From positions 1 to 52,910 of the forward strand of contig JANXMQ010000140.1 of assembly GCA_025354565.1 (NCBI GenBank): 52,910 bases of DNA, given 5' to 3'. Position numbers and translations under genes: made by a program. Under the pieces are notes generated by a model that saw only the letters and a list, made by a program, of their open reading frames with translations, did not search any database and was not told the origin of the DNA. Numbering within the stretch: the stretch's first letter is position 1; every line of letters starts with the position of its first letter. This DNA comes from Akkermansiaceae bacterium (GTDB lineage: Bacteria > Verrucomicrobiota > Verrucomicrobiia > Verrucomicrobiales > Akkermansiaceae). This document shows positions 36,901 to 45,258 of this stretch, one piece after another.

Positions 36901-39900
36901 CCGATCCGAATCAAGCAGTGGAAGTGACCCTGCGTTATGGTGCTCGGGCGGCGAAAGCAACACGGCTGAGTTTAGCGGCACCGAAGTTGGCCGCGCCTCT
37001 GGTCATCGGCGAGTGGACGGTGACTGGCGACGAGGGTCGCCAGTTGGTCCCGCACGGCGGCTCGGTAGAATTGGTGCGGCCTGTCCTTGCGGAAGACGGC
37101 TGGGAATGGATCGGCAGGCACGCGGAAAAGACTGTGATTTTTCTCCTGTTAGGTCTCGCGACCGTACTGGTTGGCAGCAGACAGGCTGGCGGGGTGCGGC
37201 GGATCTTGGCCTTGCTGTTAGGCGGCGTTTTCATCATCAGCGCCCTAGGCATCGGCTGGTCGGCGGCGGCAACCGGCCGGAGCAGCGCGCCAAAGCTGGA
37301 ATATGCCGCGCCGGTGGTGGCGGCAGGCAGCGAAGTGGTGGTGGACATTGGCAACGTCGCGCCGTGGGTGGCGCAAACGGGGTGGGGGATGTGGCTAACT
37401 CTCCTGTTAGGAATGGCGCTGGTTTGCCATGGCCTGCTCATCCGAAATGCTTGGTGGAAAGCGGGCGGACTGGTTTTGATCGGCGCGGGATTTCTATCCA
37501 TCCGTGGCGGCACAGCCCTGTTCTTCGTGGCCACGGCCTTGATTGCGCTGGCATGGTTGTTGCCTCGCATCTGGCAGTTGATCCGTGATGGCCGCGCACC
37601 TAAGCTGGCAGAAGCAACGGTGGCGCTCGCACTTCTAACCGGTATCGGTTTTAACGACGCCCGCGCGGCAGAAATCCCCGGCCTCAAGCCTGCGGAGTCG
37701 ATGGTTCACAATTGGCAGATCCGCGATGGTCGTCTGCGTGGAACCATCGATGTGACAGTGCGCGGCGAGGCGGGCGACCGCTTTTTGCTACTGCGCGCGC
37801 CTGCCGTGTTGAGTGGCTTTGAAGGTGCCGGACTGCGGGTGGTGAAGGCTCCGTTAGAAGGCGCGGATGCCTATTTCATCGTGACCGAAACAGCAGGCCG
37901 ATTGACTGGCAAGGCGGTGTTTGAAATGGCCGTCGGTGATGTCAGCAAAGGCTGGAAAATGCCCGGCGGCCCGGCGGCGATGCGGCAAGTGGCGCTGCGT
38001 TGGGATCAGGCGGGCTGGGAATTCTTATCGCCCGGTGCGGCCAAAATATCGGCCCTCGATGGTCTGGCAGCCACCGAGAGCGGGGCGGTAATGGTGCTTG
38101 GACCGGCGGACCCAGTGATCCTTCAGGCCCGGCCGAAACAACGCGATGTTAGCACCGAGGAAACCAAGTTTTTCGCCGAGGTTTCCAATCTCTATCTGCC
38201 CGGACCCGGCGTGGTCAATGGCCGCCACCGTGTCTCGATCCGTCCGGCACAGGGGCGGGTTTCCTCACTGGTGATGCAGATTCCCGAGGGCTTTACAGTG
38301 AGCGATGTGGTGGACGGCCCGGTCGGTTCGTGGCGCTTCGATCCAGAAAAACGCGAACTCCGTGTGCCGATCGAGCCAGCTCAGGATGCGGCCTTCGCGC
38401 TCACCATCGAGACCCAGCGCGGGGCCGGAGCGCTGCCGGTGGAACTCGCCCTTGCACCCGTTAGAGTAATCGGCGCGGCGGGTGAGATCGGATTTTTCGC
38501 CCTTGCTTTCGGCGAGGAAGCGCAACCAGAAACCGTCACAGTTGAGGGACTTTCCAGGGTGAATCCGGAAGATTTCAGCGGTGTCTTGTTGCCACATGAC
38601 ACGGAGGGAAACCCGCTCGCGTTGATCCAGCACGCTTTCCGCTACGGCTCGGGCGAAGTGATGGCGCATGTGAAAGTGGCCACCGTCGCGCCCGAACTGC
38701 GGGCGGATTCGTGGCAGTTGGTTTCGCTCGGCGAGGACCGCTTGGTAGTCGCCACCGATCTAACGGTCATGATCACTCGCTCCGGCGTGTTTCGCCTGGC
38801 GCTCGAAGTGCCGGAGGGTTTGGAAATCGAAACTGCCACGGGCGAGGGACTCAGCCATTGGACGGAAAGCAAGATCGACGGCAAGCGGATCGTCACTTTG
38901 CATCTAACCGGAAAGACGATGGGCAAACGCGAGTTCAGTCTAACGATGACTGGCCGCCCACCGGGAGCGCAGGAAAAATGGCAGGTGCCGCGCTTGTCCC
39001 TGCGTGAGGCGTCGCGGGAAACCGGCGTTGTCACCGTCGTCCCCGAGCGAGGCTTGCAAGTGCGTGCCGTGGATCGGAAGAACATTTCCCAGCTTGATCC
39101 GCGCGAACTCGCGGGCGCGCCCAAGGAATCCGCCCGCGCCGCTTCCCGGCCCGGTGCGCTGGCCTACCGTTTGCTGCAAAGCGATTGGTCACTCGGCCTC
39201 GCAATCAGTCGGCTTGATCCATGGGTGACGGCCCAGGTTTTTCATGAAGCCACCTTGCGCGAGGGGCAGATGCTCACCCGCGTTGCAATCGGTTATAAGA
39301 TCGAAAACGCCGCGTTGAAATCCCTGCGCATCCGCATTCCCGGGCTGGATGCTACCGCCGCCGCCACCGTGCGGGCCAGCGGTTCCGCAGTCGCCGATCT
39401 GGTGCCAGTCGCGGGGGAAGCTGGCCTATGGGAAATCCGCTTCCAACGCGCCGTGGCCGGAGAAACCAGTGTCGAGCTGAATTACCAACGTGCGAACAAG
39501 GATGATGGCGGCGAGAAAATCGAGCCTGTGGTGTTAGAACAAGTCCGCCAACTCGCCTATTTCACCGCCATCCGTGCGGGTGGTCGTCTGGAGCTGGAGG
39601 CCGGCACGCTCCCGCGCGGCTGGCAACGCTCGGATTGGGCAGTCGTGCAAACCACGCTCGGCCAAGCGGCTGGCAATGTTGCGCCACTGATGTCCTTCCG
39701 CGTGGCCGATCCCGAGGGTCCGCTGCCGGTTGTTTTGAAACGCCACCAGCTCGCAGATTTGCAAAAACTCCGCGTTGCCGAGGGTTCTCTAACCACGCTG
39801 ATGTCGCCACACGGAGATGCTCTAACGGCTGTAGATTTGAAAATGCAGGTCGTCGGCAAGGCGACTCTGCGTTTGAAATTACCGTCCGGTGCCGCGCTGT

Positions 39901-40838
39901 TCAACGTGCTCGTCAATGATGAGGGCGCGCCTCTGGTCCGCGAGGGCGATGGCTGGTTGTTCTATGTTTTCCCCTCGCCTGAGGTCGGCCATCCCGCTAC
40001 GGTGCGCTTCGTTTATTCCTCGGGAACCGACAAGGGCAGGCGACTGGAAGGACCGGTTATCAATGTACCGATGGAAAATCTAACCTGGCGGGTGCTGGTG
40101 CCGGAAGGGTGGAAAATGTCCGATCACGGCGGCGATTTCGATTTGAAACAACAATCCGCCATGGGCTCGTTCAAGCTGGAGGACTACCAATCGTTCGTCA
40201 CTAACAAAAAGGAAACCGATTCGAAAAGCGCGGTAGCCCTGCTCGATCAAGCTAACACCTGGCTGCGCGAGGGCGATCAGGAAAAAGCCAGCCAAGCCTT
40301 CAGCAACGCCGTCCGCAGCAACCAACTCGACGCGGCTTCCGGTGAGGACGCCCGTGTCCAGCTCCGCCAACTCAAGACCCAGCAGGCTGTGCTCGGACTA
40401 AACACCCGCCGCCAGAAGCTGGTGATCGACAACAGGCTCGCCGCGCCCCAAGCCGAGAACGCCCAACTCGAACGCGCCGCCGAAGCAAACCCTGTCCTAC
40501 GCGGCGGCTACAACTACGACCCCAAACAGTTCGACCGTTTTCTCGAAGGCAACACTGCCGATGAGAACTCTGCACTTAAGGAAATCGCTAACCACATCGT
40601 CACTCAGCAACTTGCCGCCGAGCCCGCGCCCGTGGCCTTGGACGTGACCCTGCCGGAACGCGGCACGGTCCTGACATTCGGTCGCAGCGTGCAGGTCGAT
40701 GGTCAGAAACCGATGGCCATCACCCTGGAACTCAAGCGCAGCGGCAGCGGTTACGCTTGGCTCGCCATCCTCCTCTGCATCCTATTGGGTGCACTGGGTG
40801 GGGCGAGGCGGATTGTAAGGAACGAACCTGAAGTCTGA
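33981..40838 (+). CDS. giant membrane protein of unknown function (2285 residues)
   Basis: No family is recognised. ATG at 33981 (a GTG at 33963 is also possible) gives a basic leader MRKFIYRLAKRFHKERGHSC and then a hydrophobic signal core LLIALTSLAFAQ. About 1000 mostly beta-like extracytoplasmic residues follow. A cluster of about five membrane helices lies near residues 1050-1220 (for example TVIFLLLGLATVLVG and LTLLLGMALVCHGLLI). A second large beta-like part of about 900 residues follows, then a TPR-like patch (LLDQANTWLREGDQEKASQAFSNAV) and one C-terminal helix (WLAILLCILLGALGG) with a basic tail. It follows the vWA gene by 97 bp in the sigma operon. A surface sensor or stalk complex is possible; this is inference. 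Confidence 0.85.
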   Translation: MRKFIYRLAKRFHKERGHSCPFYMWTGMSTLLIALTSLAFAQESDDRVVLVPLGKAPKEAPLFFSATAEVKAQVGLTTVTTEQQIDFKIHQGKPETLSLGLSGAGEVISVTGQGLRDWAVRVAENGVRFLDVRPVLNADEPLTTLQIHVKTRLKLGKSAASLLLPGPGMVTGFSLTVAVATDVGTDLRVTRVDGLYPVDDSNGRKFLGYGAAGLDFEVSPAGSTARGLELLNTALIGNLAPDGNSIAFHLTGQARAVANGSAAEMFSGSAALSGGVSGDGWHVVLKSKDGTHGYDLVAERSGDFPVAMDFVVPVTRKGDWRLLDFKLPAGVVVPVSIEGLSKGVSFDRGLAVVPERMGEAWRGFLPANGLASMAWHSSGAVADGALFFSSTESSDVRIGSGLMRQLTVVDLRVLQGKLAALSLALDGPGEVLAVTGEPVLGWSVVEDGGKRRLEVKLSRPIEGSGRIVVEAQAALGGFPVRAEALRMVPVGALRHSGWLRVANEGAVRIEVVEARGLIQLAPGQFPGGVDESLRQVFVYRFPAADYGYAIQADQVLPEVGVTEVTVYELAETDRRMFSDLELDIREAPLREWEMEIPADHAVASVTGAEVADYAVASDVKDGRRRLKILFKEPVMNRQLVSVRLEKNDAAKAGAWDLPALGFPGVKSRRGYVGAVAAAGYRLVAGKTTGVAEVPVTFFPKKTVGLQQAFRLREGAWQVGLTVEALGQSVQADVFHLYSLKAGAAYGSVLINYFVVGAPATEWKISVPKEIGNIDVTGQNVGRDWRREGDTVIVPLSRPVLGTGTVLLTFEQPMSARGGDLTPGGVRPLDVQAERGYVQVVSPLQVKFAKPVSEGPLLAIDPSELPAEFRLLSSAPTLAAWQYTARDFKIGMKVEWFDPGETVEQVVDFLKLSSQVSRDGQWVTDARFFVKSRARSALRVSLPNGAALWEAKVNGEAVNARADVGEILVPLPAQSDPNQAVEVTLRYGARAAKATRLSLAAPKLAAPLVIGEWTVTGDEGRQLVPHGGSVELVRPVLAEDGWEWIGRHAEKTVIFLLLGLATVLVGSRQAGGVRRILALLLGGVFIISALGIGWSAAATGRSSAPKLEYAAPVVAAGSEVVVDIGNVAPWVAQTGWGMWLTLLLGMALVCHGLLIRNAWWKAGGLVLIGAGFLSIRGGTALFFVATALIALAWLLPRIWQLIRDGRAPKLAEATVALALLTGIGFNDARAAEIPGLKPAESMVHNWQIRDGRLRGTIDVTVRGEAGDRFLLLRAPAVLSGFEGAGLRVVKAPLEGADAYFIVTETAGRLTGKAVFEMAVGDVSKGWKMPGGPAAMRQVALRWDQAGWEFLSPGAAKISALDGLAATESGAVMVLGPADPVILQARPKQRDVSTEETKFFAEVSNLYLPGPGVVNGRHRVSIRPAQGRVSSLVMQIPEGFTVSDVVDGPVGSWRFDPEKRELRVPIEPAQDAAFALTIETQRGAGALPVELALAPVRVIGAAGEIGFFALAFGEEAQPETVTVEGLSRVNPEDFSGVLLPHDTEGNPLALIQHAFRYGSGEVMAHVKVATVAPELRADSWQLVSLGEDRLVVATDLTVMITRSGVFRLALEVPEGLEIETATGEGLSHWTESKIDGKRIVTLHLTGKTMGKREFSLTMTGRPPGAQEKWQVPRLSLREASRETGVVTVVPERGLQVRAVDRKNISQLDPRELAGAPKESARAASRPGALAYRLLQSDWSLGLAISRLDPWVTAQVFHEATLREGQMLTRVAIGYKIENAALKSLRIRIPGLDATAAATVRASGSAVADLVPVAGEAGLWEIRFQRAVAGETSVELNYQRANKDDGGEKIEPVVLEQVRQLAYFTAIRAGGRLELEAGTLPRGWQRSDWAVVQTTLGQAAGNVAPLMSFRVADPEGPLPVVLKRHQLADLQKLRVAEGSLTTLMSPHGDALTAVDLKMQVVGKATLRLKLPSGAALFNVLVNDEGAPLVREGDGWLFYVFPSPEVGHPATVRFVYSSGTDKGRRLEGPVINVPMENLTWRVLVPEGWKMSDHGGDFDLKQQSAMGSFKLEDYQSFVTNKKETDSKSAVALLDQANTWLREGDQEKASQAFSNAVRSNQLDAASGEDARVQLRQLKTQQAVLGLNTRRQKLVIDNRLAAPQAENAQLERAAEANPVLRGGYNYDPKQFDRFLEGNTADENSALKEIANHIVTQQLAAEPAPVALDVTLPERGTVLTFGRSVQVDGQKPMAITLELKRSGSGYAWLAILLCILLGALGGARRIVRNEPEV
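34022..34074. repeat. REP-like imperfect palindrome within the signal-peptide region
   Basis: Two hairpins, GGGGACATTCCTGTCCC (34027-34043) and GTGGACCGGCATGTCCAC (34052-34069), lie side by side. The outer ends GGAG and CTCC pair across the whole 53 bp. It encodes ERGHSCPFYMWTGMSTL. The layout resembles dispersed intergenic palindromes more than coding sequence. Confidence 0.6.
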
Positions 40839-40856
40839 TAATGGCTTCGCAGGATT

Positions 40857-41981
40857 TTAACCGTGTTCAAGGACCGATAGCGCTAGTCCGCGAAGGATGT
40901 AAAACAGGAGTAAACCAAGCACAAGGATCGTGACCGTTGCATATCCCCGAAGGGGCAGACCGACATCCTGCGGCAGGTAAGGATTTTGGATGACCGAGAA
41001 AAATCGGGATTGAGCGATGGCCGAACTCTGCGTCTTTTCTAACAACGACTCCGCGCCCGCCTGAAGTTGGGTATTGAAGTCGAGTTTGGCTTTTAGTAAA
41101 TTGAACTGTATTTGGAGGTGATTGAGGCGATCCTTTTCTGGACCTGACAGTTTCGCGGTTTCGATATCGATGAGTTCGTTCAACGAGCGCATCTGACTGC
41201 GAATGCTTTCGATGAGGGGAGATTTCGGCGAATCCCGCTGGATAGCGGAAAGCTGCGCTTCGGCTTGTAAATATTGCATGCGCAAGGTTGTGGTAGCCGT
41301 GAGACTGGAGGTGATTCTGTCGTCTGGACTGATGAAGTTATGATCGTTTTGCAAGGAAATGATTTCGTTATTCGTGTCGTTCACCAGCTTAGTGGTCCGC
41401 TCGACTTCCTTGTGCATGAAGTTGAGTTGCTGATCGGCAATTTTTTGATTGGACGCATTCATGTAAGCCTCGGTCTTCTTAAGAATCGTCGCCGCAATTT
41501 GTTTCGAAAGCTCGGCCTTGAAGGTATCCACCGTGAGTTCCGTCAGACCTGTATCCTTGTCATAATGAGCATAGATCCGTGAGCGGTAATATTTCAGACG
41601 TTCCTCAAGTGTGTAATCCGGTGGCATCCGGAAAACGATGTCACGGGAGGGTGCGCAGTAATGCTCGACCAGTTTGTATTCCTTTTCTAAGTCCAACAGC
41701 AGATCGGAAGAATTGATGAAACCAATCGCCATATACGAGTCCATCGCGCCTGAGTCTGTTAGACCAGGCAGAGCGAGTGCTACCATGCCACTTGATGCGG
41801 AAGAGGAGCTGTCCTGAGTTGAGATTTTAAAATCTGCGATGGTAATGAAGCGATCCTGCGTGAACAACCAAAGATATATTAATGTGGCTGCCAAGCAGAC
41901 GAAATAAAGAATCGCGAAGGACCGCAGGATGATTCGTGAAAATCCGGGTTTACGGTTGGTATGGATGTAGGTGGCGCTCAT
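40857..41981 (-). CDS. capsule export inner-membrane protein (KpsE/BexC/CtrB-like, Wzz-related)
   Basis: A 374-residue protein with a membrane helix near each end (IILRSFAILYFVCLAATLIYLWLF, about 17-40, and VTILVLGLLLFYILRGLALSV, about 348-368) and a long periplasmic coiled coil between them. The pattern VALALPGLTDSG...DSYMAIGFINSSDLLLDLE and YDKDTGLTELTVDTF follows the polysaccharide co-polymerase family of ABC-dependent capsule systems. It would link the inner-membrane transporter to the outer-membrane channel. The start ATG overlaps the stop of the upstream KpsT-like gene by one base (TGATG). Confidence 0.9.
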   Translation of the reverse strand: MSATYIHTNRKPGFSRIILRSFAILYFVCLAATLIYLWLFTQDRFITIADFKISTQDSSSSASSGMVALALPGLTDSGAMDSYMAIGFINSSDLLLDLEKEYKLVEHYCAPSRDIVFRMPPDYTLEERLKYYRSRIYAHYDKDTGLTELTVDTFKAELSKQIAATILKKTEAYMNASNQKIADQQLNFMHKEVERTTKLVNDTNNEIISLQNDHNFISPDDRITSSLTATTTLRMQYLQAEAQLSAIQRDSPKSPLIESIRSQMRSLNELIDIETAKLSGPEKDRLNHLQIQFNLLKAKLDFNTQLQAGAESLLEKTQSSAIAQSRFFSVIQNPYLPQDVGLPLRGYATVTILVLGLLLFYILRGLALSVLEHG

Positions 41982-43087
41982 CAGTTGGCAGGCTGGTTGT
42001 CATTAGGTGGGGTTACCGTTTTAGCCAAAGCGCGACGTGCTCTCTGGCGTGCGGCTTTTCTAGCGGCCATCTTCCGCGCTTTCGGTGATGCAGGGGAAGC
42101 ACCATCGGATGCGCCTTCGGACATGGCTTTTTCCAGGCGTGCCTTGCGGCGTGCGGCTTTTTTAGCAGCCATTTTTCTCGCTATCGGTGGCGTAAGGGGA
42201 GCGCCATCGGATGGGATTTCAGATTTATTATTTTCCAGACGCGCCTTGCGCCGTGCGGCCTTTTTTGCGGCTAGACGTCTCCATTTGGGTTTTGGCGGTG
42301 GAGTGGGATTGCCTGGGTTTTCAGGCAGGTGGTCGTCGGTAGTGATCATTGGGAGATTAAGTTGGGTCAGGATTTTTTTCGGAATATGCTTAGCTCCCTG
42401 TTTTGGGTTGCTATGATTGCGATGATTTTGGATATATTCAGTGTAAACTTCAAGTCCTTCGTCGATATCAGGGTAGTAATCGGCCATGCCGTCACGTAGA
42501 AATAGTGCGGATTGGCACGATTGTTTGAGTGTCTGCACGCTGTGAGAGACAAAAATCAGCGAGGCTCGTTTGCGGATTTTTTCAAAAGCCGCCTTGGCCT
42601 TTTCCTTGAAAATCGTATCCCCGACGGAGGTCAGTTCATCAATGAGATACACGTCGAACTCGAAAGCCATTGAGAGGCCGAAACAGAGACGGGCGCGCAT
42701 GCCGGAAGAGTAGGTGGAGATCGGCATGTCAAAGTATTCGCCGATTTCGGTGAAATTAATGACCTGATCGATGACATGGCTGGTTTGATTGGAATCAAGA
42801 CCATTGATCCTGCAAACAAACATGATATTTTGGCGTCCTGTAAGCGAACCTTGGAAACCCGAGCTAAGGCCCAATGGCCAAGAAATCTCCTCATCCGTGA
42901 TGATTGTTCCGCTATCCGCCGGTTCTGCACCGCCGATCAGGCGGAGGAAGGTTGATTTGCCGGAGCCATTCGGCCCGAGAACCGCGAGATTGGTGCGACT
43001 GGGAATAATGAGTGATACGTCGCGTAGCACATACCGGATTCCGTTGTTGACGGGGTAGTATTTAGTTAAATTGCGGAGTTCGATCAC
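41981..43087 (-). CDS. polysaccharide ABC transporter ATPase (KpsT-like) with basic repeat tail
   Basis: A 368-residue protein; KpsT proteins are usually about 220. Residues 1-220 are the ATPase: Walker A GPNGSGKST (38-46), the KpsT-type signature TYSSGMRARL (125-134), Walker B VYLIDELTS, and H-loop SHS at 181. From about residue 260 a Pro-rich linker leads to three tandem 34-residue units (about 269-302, 303-336, 337-368). These are built on R-x-M/L-AAKKAARRKARLE-x5-SDGA and rich in Lys, Arg and Ala. The tail is extra to the family and may bind an acidic polymer, membrane or nucleic acid. It works with the KpsM-like permease encoded 13 bp upstream. Confidence 0.92.
   Translation of the reverse strand: MIELRNLTKYYPVNNGIRYVLRDVSLIIPSRTNLAVLGPNGSGKSTFLRLIGGAEPADSGTIITDEEISWPLGLSSGFQGSLTGRQNIMFVCRINGLDSNQTSHVIDQVINFTEIGEYFDMPISTYSSGMRARLCFGLSMAFEFDVYLIDELTSVGDTIFKEKAKAAFEKIRKRASLIFVSHSVQTLKQSCQSALFLRDGMADYYPDIDEGLEVYTEYIQNHRNHSNPKQGAKHIPKKILTQLNLPMITTDDHLPENPGNPTPPPKPKWRRLAAKKAARRKARLENNKSEIPSDGAPLTPPIARKMAAKKAARRKARLEKAMSEGASDGASPASPKARKMAARKAARQRARRALAKTVTPPNDNQPAN
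41984..42283 (-). repeat. three tandem 102-bp repeats coding the basic KpsT tail
   Basis: Three diverged copies of a 34-codon unit encode AAKKAARRKARLE-type segments. The third copy is shortened and ends at the stop codon. Confidence 0.85.
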
Positions 43088-43100
43088 GTGCGTGTGGAAT

Positions 43101-43898
43101 TTAACTCTGACTTAGGAAATTGCGATTGCCGCGAAACAACATCAGTCCGGTGGCGAGAACGACAATAGAGACCATCAGCGGGTAAGTCAGAGTTTCCGCG
43201 TCGATAGCATAGTGGGGGAAAAGTGCATTCCGGCTCAACTCGATAGTATGTACCAATGGATTGTATAAAAGAACTTGCTGATACGCGGTTGGCAACGCTG
43301 ATAGCGGGAATATAACTGCGGAGATGAACATCAAAGGGCTTGTCAGCAACATGACAAATTTATCAACTTCCTTAAAGTGGGCGGAGGCGACGCCAAAGAT
43401 GAGGCCCAAGCCACAGCCCATTAGCCAAGAAATCAAGAAGCAAACCAAGACTATGTGGAGATTGGCGAGTGAAAGGGTTATACCAAGCCACATCCCGACC
43501 ACAGAAAACAATACGAAAGCAATGAGCGACATCACCAGTTCATAAAGAAATCTGGCAATGAAGGTATCGAGGGGCTGCACTGTCGGATAAACCAGAAGCG
43601 CGAGATTGGAACCAATAGCTCGGACACCGGTACTCATAGAACCCTTGAAGACATTAAGCATCAATTTGCCAAGCAGCAAGAAGAAGGCATAGGGAATCTC
43701 AGGCACTGTTTTACCAGCGATTGTGGCGATGAGCACGCCGATGACAATAACGCTAATCAAGGGTTCGACTAGCATCCAAAAAAGACCGAGGCGATACTGA
43801 CCAAACCGCGTTGTAACTTCCCTCTTAAAAAGAGCGTTGATAACTAGGATCTGGGTGACCCATGGCGAGTGCTTCGGTATTGAAATGGGGGTGGGCAT
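43101..43898 (-). CDS. polysaccharide ABC transporter permease (KpsM-like, ABC-2 type)
   Basis: A 265-residue membrane protein with about six helices. The N-terminal cytoplasmic segment FKREVTTRFGQYRLGLFWMLVEPLISVIVIGVL is the ABC-2 permease hallmark of capsule and O-antigen exporters. HFKEVDKFVMLLTSPLMFISAVIFPLSALP near residues 178-206 and YNPLVHTIELSRNALFP near 218 are also typical. It lies between the outer-membrane lipoprotein gene and the ATPase gene on the same strand. Together with the ATPase it would move a lipid-linked polysaccharide across the inner membrane. Confidence 0.93.
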   Translation of the reverse strand: MPTPISIPKHSPWVTQILVINALFKREVTTRFGQYRLGLFWMLVEPLISVIVIGVLIATIAGKTVPEIPYAFFLLLGKLMLNVFKGSMSTGVRAIGSNLALLVYPTVQPLDTFIARFLYELVMSLIAFVLFSVVGMWLGITLSLANLHIVLVCFLISWLMGCGLGLIFGVASAHFKEVDKFVMLLTSPLMFISAVIFPLSALPTAYQQVLLYNPLVHTIELSRNALFPHYAIDAETLTYPLMVSIVVLATGLMLFRGNRNFLSQS

Positions 43899-43956
43899 GC
43901 GTGCTGGCTCCGGTTAATCGTTACCGGATAATCGTGAAGTCTTCTGGGATATCCGG

Positions 43957-45021
43957 TTACCTAGTGCTGGTGGGAGCCAAACGGGCGAAATTGGAGTATG
44001 CTTGGGATGTCGGGACGATCTGGCTGATCAGCCTGTTCCAGCGGGTGAGCGGTGCTTCCGTAATGTAAACTATATCCTCGCGCTGCATGGCAAACCGCTG
44101 GGTGAGGTGGACGGCGGTAGGCTCCTTTAGATTGATCGTATATACGAGATCCGGGTTCCCCTTGCGGAAGATGAAAACTCCAGAAGGATCGGAGCGTTGT
44201 TCATCGAGTCCGGCGGCTGCGCCTAGGGCGTCAGCGAGGGTGGGTTCCGGTATGGGAAACGGTACGGCCATGGGTTTGACAACCGCCCCCATCAGATAGA
44301 ATCGCTGCGAGGAATCCGGCGTGACACTGAGCAAGTCGCCTTCCTCGACAGCGAAGGGTTTCTGCCGGAAGGTCTTGTAATCAAAAACGTAGTCGTGGTT
44401 ATCCCGGCGCAGGGTGTATTTGACCAAGTGCTCGGTATCGGTTGGTCCGCCGGTTGCGGCGAGTAGATCGATTGAGCTAATATCGCTGCGTTCTAGGGGG
44501 ACGGCCCCTGGTGATTTCACTGAGCCGATGACGTTGGCGGTGCGTGCGATCCGACCGTTGCGCAGGACAGTTGACAGAGCGGTGCTGGAAATGGGCTTCA
44601 ACTTTTCGTTCAGGAGGGTCGAGACTTCTGCGAGGCTGAGGTTCGTTATATGGATTGTGCCCACGTAGGGGATGCTGACGTTCCCGTCCTCGGGGACTTC
44701 GATCGGTCCGATATCACCGCCTTTGTTGGCAAACGGGCTTTGCGCGGAGATGTCGGTAAAGATGAACTGCAGTGAATCCCGCGAGCGGACCTTGTCGGAG
44801 TAGCCGCCCCCTTTGACAGGCGGTGGCACGGTTCCAATGCTGGTACTGCGGAGAGGACCAGGTAGATCGGCGCGGGAATTGACCGGAATCAACGTGTAAG
44901 TTTGATTGTGATCCTCAATTTTACCTCTGAGTGGACCGGTCTCGGAGATGATACCGCAGGAAGCGAGCGGAACGAATAAAATTAAACTGAGCAGGTGGGG
45001 CGGGAGCCGATCTTTTGTCAT
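43957..45021 (-). CDS. polysaccharide export lipoprotein (Wza/KpsD family)
   Basis: A 354-residue protein from ATG at 45021 (an ATG at 45036 would add five residues). The leader LLSLILFVPLASCG is a lipoprotein signal with lipobox LASC. Residues about 80-170 form the Poly_export domain (VRSRDSLQFIFTDIS, then GDIGPIEVPEDGNVSIPYVGTIHITNLSLAEVSTLLNEKL). Two SLBB-type beta-grasp regions follow (VIGSVKSPGAVPLERSDISSIDLLAATGG and LMGAVVKPMAVPFPIPEPTLADALGAAAGLD). It would form the outer-membrane channel for the polymer. It is the first gene of the export operon, divergent from the glycosyltransferase unit. Confidence 0.92.
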   Translation of the reverse strand: MTKDRLPPHLLSLILFVPLASCGIISETGPLRGKIEDHNQTYTLIPVNSRADLPGPLRSTSIGTVPPPVKGGGYSDKVRSRDSLQFIFTDISAQSPFANKGGDIGPIEVPEDGNVSIPYVGTIHITNLSLAEVSTLLNEKLKPISSTALSTVLRNGRIARTANVIGSVKSPGAVPLERSDISSIDLLAATGGPTDTEHLVKYTLRRDNHDYVFDYKTFRQKPFAVEEGDLLSVTPDSSQRFYLMGAVVKPMAVPFPIPEPTLADALGAAAGLDEQRSDPSGVFIFRKGNPDLVYTINLKEPTAVHLTQRFAMQREDIVYITEAPLTRWNRLISQIVPTSQAYSNFARLAPTSTR

Positions 45022-45258
45022 GGGAAAGGGATGCATGCAGGAATTAAGCTCAGCCGAACAAACGTGCCGCTATCGTCGGCGAGCGAGTCCATGAAGATCT
45101 TTTTGCCGGGTATGTCAAGCCCGGTTGGCGAAAGGAAGTGGCGTCGTGGAAACGTAGGAGATTCGTTTTTCCGGCTCAAATGCCCGAACGTCAGTTTGTG
45201 GAGAATCGGCTTGGAAAGTAAGTCCATTTTTGGCTAAAAGCTTGCTTGTGAATCACCC

